From Pseudomonadota bacterium (GTDB lineage Bacteria; Pseudomonadota; Gammaproteobacteria; GCA-001735895), in NCBI GenBank assembly GCA_022545625.1, contig JACZQS010000177.1, positions 1 to 5,721 of the forward strand: 5,721 bases of DNA, written 5' to 3'. This document shows, piece by piece, positions 3,926-5,721 of the stretch (its first letter is position 1; every line of letters starts with the position of its first letter). Under the pieces are notes generated by a model. That model ran no database searches. It saw nothing but the letters and a program-made list of their open reading frames with translations, and was not told where the DNA came from. A program made the translations under genes and the position numbers.

Positions 3926-5721
3926 CTAGGCGGCATTTTGTTGCAGGGTTTCAAGCAGGGAGTCAAATTCAGCCGCTTTCGGTTTTACCATCCAGATCTT
4001 GCGTTTAAAATGACTGAAGTTCTCGAGAATATACTGCCCCCACTCACTTCCGGTTTCATCGACATATTCCTGTATTGCGGAGCTTAGATACACGCGGTGG
4101 CTTTCCATGCTGCCATCGACGATACGATGAATATCGATCAGCTCATTATTGATGCGGTCGATGAAGCTTCTGTCGAGATCGAGAACATAGGCGATGCCCC
4201 CGGTCATGCCGGCACCAAAATTGATCCCGGTGTTACCGAGTATAGTGACAATGCCGCCGGTCATGTATTCGCAGCCATGGTCACCAATACCTTCGATTAT
4301 CGCATTGGCACCGGAGTTACGGACCGCAAAACGTTCACCGGCAAGACCGGCAGCGAACAACTTGCCACCGGTTGCACCATACAGACAGGTATTGCCGATA
4401 ATGGTCGTATCCTGTGATTTGAAGTGACTGTTTTGCGGTGGCCTGATGATTACCTTGCCCCCGGCCATCCCTTTACAAACATAGTCGTTAGCGTCGCCTT
4501 CGAGGTACATATGCAGACCACCGGCATTCCAGACGCCAAAGCTCTGGCCGGCTGTGCCTTTCAAATGCAGCGTGATCGGCTGCTCGTCCATCCCATGATT
4601 ACCGTGGATTCGGGCTATCTCGCCCGATAGTCGCGCTCCGATGGAGCGATGCACATTTTTCACCCGGTAATCGAATTTACCGCCGCTGCTACTTTTGATC
4701 GCAGCCAGGCAGTCGACTACCATTTTCTCAGCCAGCTCGCCCTTGTCAAAAGGGACATTACGTTCCTGGGTACAAAACTGGGGTAGATCTGCATCCAGCC
4801 CGCCATCGTCCAAAATGGGTTGAAGGTTAAGATTACGCTGACTCGCTGTTTTACCCTCGATCGCCTCAAGCAGGTCGGTCCTGCCGATCAGGTCTTCGAG
4901 TTTAGTAATACCGAGCGACGCCAGTATTTCGCGCACTTCGAGGGCAATAAAACGAAAGTAGTTTTTTACCTTCTCGGTATTACCGGTGAAGTGTCGTTCG
5001 CGCAGGAGTGAGTTTTGTGTCGCGACGCCGGTCGCGCAGTTATTGAGGTGGCAAATACGCAGGTATTTACAACCCATGGCAACCATCGGACCGGTCCCAA
5101 AGCCGAAACTCTCGGCACCGAGAATGGCAGCCTTGATAACATCGAGGCCGGTTTTAAGGCCGCCATCGGTCTGGATTCGGACTTTTTCGCGCAGGTTATT
5201 GGCGCGAAGTACCTGGTGGGTTTCGGCGAGGCCCAGTTCCCAAAACGATCCGCCGTTCATGATCGAGGTCAGGGGGCTGGCGCCGGTGCCGCCGTCGTTG
5301 CCGGAAATGGTGACGTGGTCCGCGTGGGCCTTGGAAACACCGGCGGCGACCGTGCCGACGCCGACCTCGGACACCAGCTTGACCGAGATGCGGGCCTCGG
5401 GGTTGACGTTCTTCAGGTCGTGGATCAATTGCGCCAGGTCCTCGATGGAATAAATGTCGTGGTGCGGCGCCGGCGAGATAAGCCCGACGCCGGGGGTCGA
5501 GTACCGGATGCGGGCGATCCATTCATCGATCTTGTACCCCGGCAACTGTCCGCCCTCGCCGGGCTTGGCGCCCTGGGCCATCTTGATCTGGAGGTCGTTC
5601 GCGTTGACCAGGTATTCGGTGGTCACCCCGAAACGCCCCGACGCCACCTGCTTGATGGCCGAACGCATGGAATCGCCGTTCTCCATGGGCTTGTAGCGTA
5701 CCGAATCCTCGCCGCCCTCGC
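3926..5721 (-). CDS. gltB: Glutamate synthase (NADPH) large subunit GltB, C-terminal part
   Basis: GOGAT transfers the amide nitrogen of glutamine to 2-oxoglutarate, giving two glutamates. The large subunit normally works with the flavoprotein GltD, which feeds electrons from NADPH. The frame is open to the right edge, so the 5' part is outside the window: 597 complete codons are visible of roughly 1,480-1,500 usual, and the amidotransferase and central domains are missing. Numbering from the first complete codon, the FMN/2-oxoglutarate domain shows QGAKPGEGGQLPG (49-61), KLVSE (114-118) and GNDGGTGASP (140-149). The 3Fe-4S ligands are Cys217, Cys223 and Cys228 (C-x5-C-x4-C). The GXGXG beta-helix domain runs from GTAGQSFGVWNAGG (388-401) to about 514. 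The C-terminus has the family's WMVKPKAA. The Met at 5686 is internal, not the start. Oddities are a GC-rich 5' segment, an atypical motif at 5240-5266, Ala in place of Pro in ISPPPHHD, and Cys in place of Gly in DYVGKGM. gltD does not follow; dnaG does. Stop is TAG. Confidence 0.97.
   Translation of the reverse strand, partial: EGGEDSVRYKPMENGDSMRSAIKQVASGRFGVTTEYLVNANDLQIKMAQGAKPGEGGQLPGYKIDEWIARIRYSTPGVGLISPAPHHDIYSIEDLAQLIHDLKNVNPEARISVKLVSEVGVGTVAAGVSKAHADHVTISGNDGGTGASPLTSIMNGGSFWELGLAETHQVLRANNLREKVRIQTDGGLKTGLDVIKAAILGAESFGFGTGPMVAMGCKYLRICHLNNCATGVATQNSLLRERHFTGNTEKVKNYFRFIALEVREILASLGITKLEDLIGRTDLLEAIEGKTASQRNLNLQPILDDGGLDADLPQFCTQERNVPFDKGELAEKMVVDCLAAIKSSSGGKFDYRVKNVHRSIGARLSGEIARIHGNHGMDEQPITLHLKGTAGQSFGVWNAGGLHMYLEGDANDYVCKGMAGGKVIIRPPQNSHFKSQDTTIIGNTCLYGATGGKLFAAGLAGERFAVRNSGANAIIEGIGDHGCEYMTGGIVTILGNTGINFGAGMTGGIAYVLDLDRSFIDRINNELIDIHRIVDGSMESHRVYLSSAIQEYVDETGSEWGQYILENFSHFKRKIWMVKPKAAEFDSLLETLQQNAA
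5250..5721. other. GC-rich segment inside gltB with different codon use
   Basis: From about 5250 to the right edge the sequence is far more GC-rich than the rest. By hand count only about 18 of some 160 codons of this gltB part end in A or T, so GC3 is near 89%. Codons just downstream in the same gene use A/T endings freely (AAT, AAA, GGT, ATT, CGT, GTT). Overall GC goes from about two-thirds to about one-half. The reading frame is continuous through the change. Recombination with a GC-richer donor and a misassembly joining two organisms at a conserved stretch are both consistent with this; the sequence alone cannot decide. Confidence 0.7.

Noticed and set aside
3926..3966. Promoter for dnaG at the end of gltB: TTGACT at 3966-3961 or a sigma-32-like CTTGAAA at 3955-3949
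   Set aside because: No acceptable -10 element stands at the right distance from either (the regions read CAACAA and CCGCCTAG), and both lie in conserved coding sequence.
4986..5453. A 155-codon open frame on the plus strand within gltB
   Set aside because: It is antisense to strongly conserved GltB codons. Its openness is explained by the high GC of that stretch, and its predicted protein is a low-complexity Arg/Ser/Pro-rich product with no family resemblance.

Overview
The window holds three co-directional housekeeping genes, all on the minus strand. In transcription order they are the 3' part of gltB (large subunit of glutamate synthase, cut by the right edge), dnaG (DNA primase) and rpoD (primary sigma factor, sigma-70). 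Nothing convincing is encoded on the plus strand. The protein sequences and the dnaG-rpoD tandem point to a gammaproteobacterium of moderate GC. The primase opens MAGRIPRSFIDDLLNR. The sigma factor opens with an E. coli-like region 1.1 and has the RTTDPVRMYMREMGTVELL block. The GltB C-terminal half reads like Pseudomonas-type enzymes.

Layout from right to left, following transcription. Positions 5721-3926 are gltB codons covering part of the FMN synthase domain, the 3Fe-4S cysteines and the C-terminal beta-helix. A 35-bp gap without a terminator leads to dnaG (3890-2172). A 209-bp intergenic region (2171-1963) carries a plausible sigma-70 promoter and a transcribed leader whose two ends are complementary over 15-nt arms; rpoD (1962-160) follows. 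The last 159 bp hold a small cluster of GTCATTCC-type repeats. Two of these are complete 8-bp hairpins with a GAAA loop on the rpoD mRNA strand.

DnaG and RpoD form the core of the macromolecular synthesis operon, linking replication priming and housekeeping transcription. The usual first gene, rpsU, is not next to dnaG here; gltB occupies that place, and gltD does not follow gltB.

The most notable anomaly is inside gltB. The right-hand ~470 bp (about 5250-5721) are markedly richer in GC, especially at third codon positions, than the rest of the same gene and the other two genes. The change falls at a conserved FMN-domain motif whose residues are atypical. This could be a recombination mosaic or a chimeric assembly join. 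I see no new defence, mobile or metabolic system; the items worth a second look are the gltB break, the rpoD leader and the repeat cluster.
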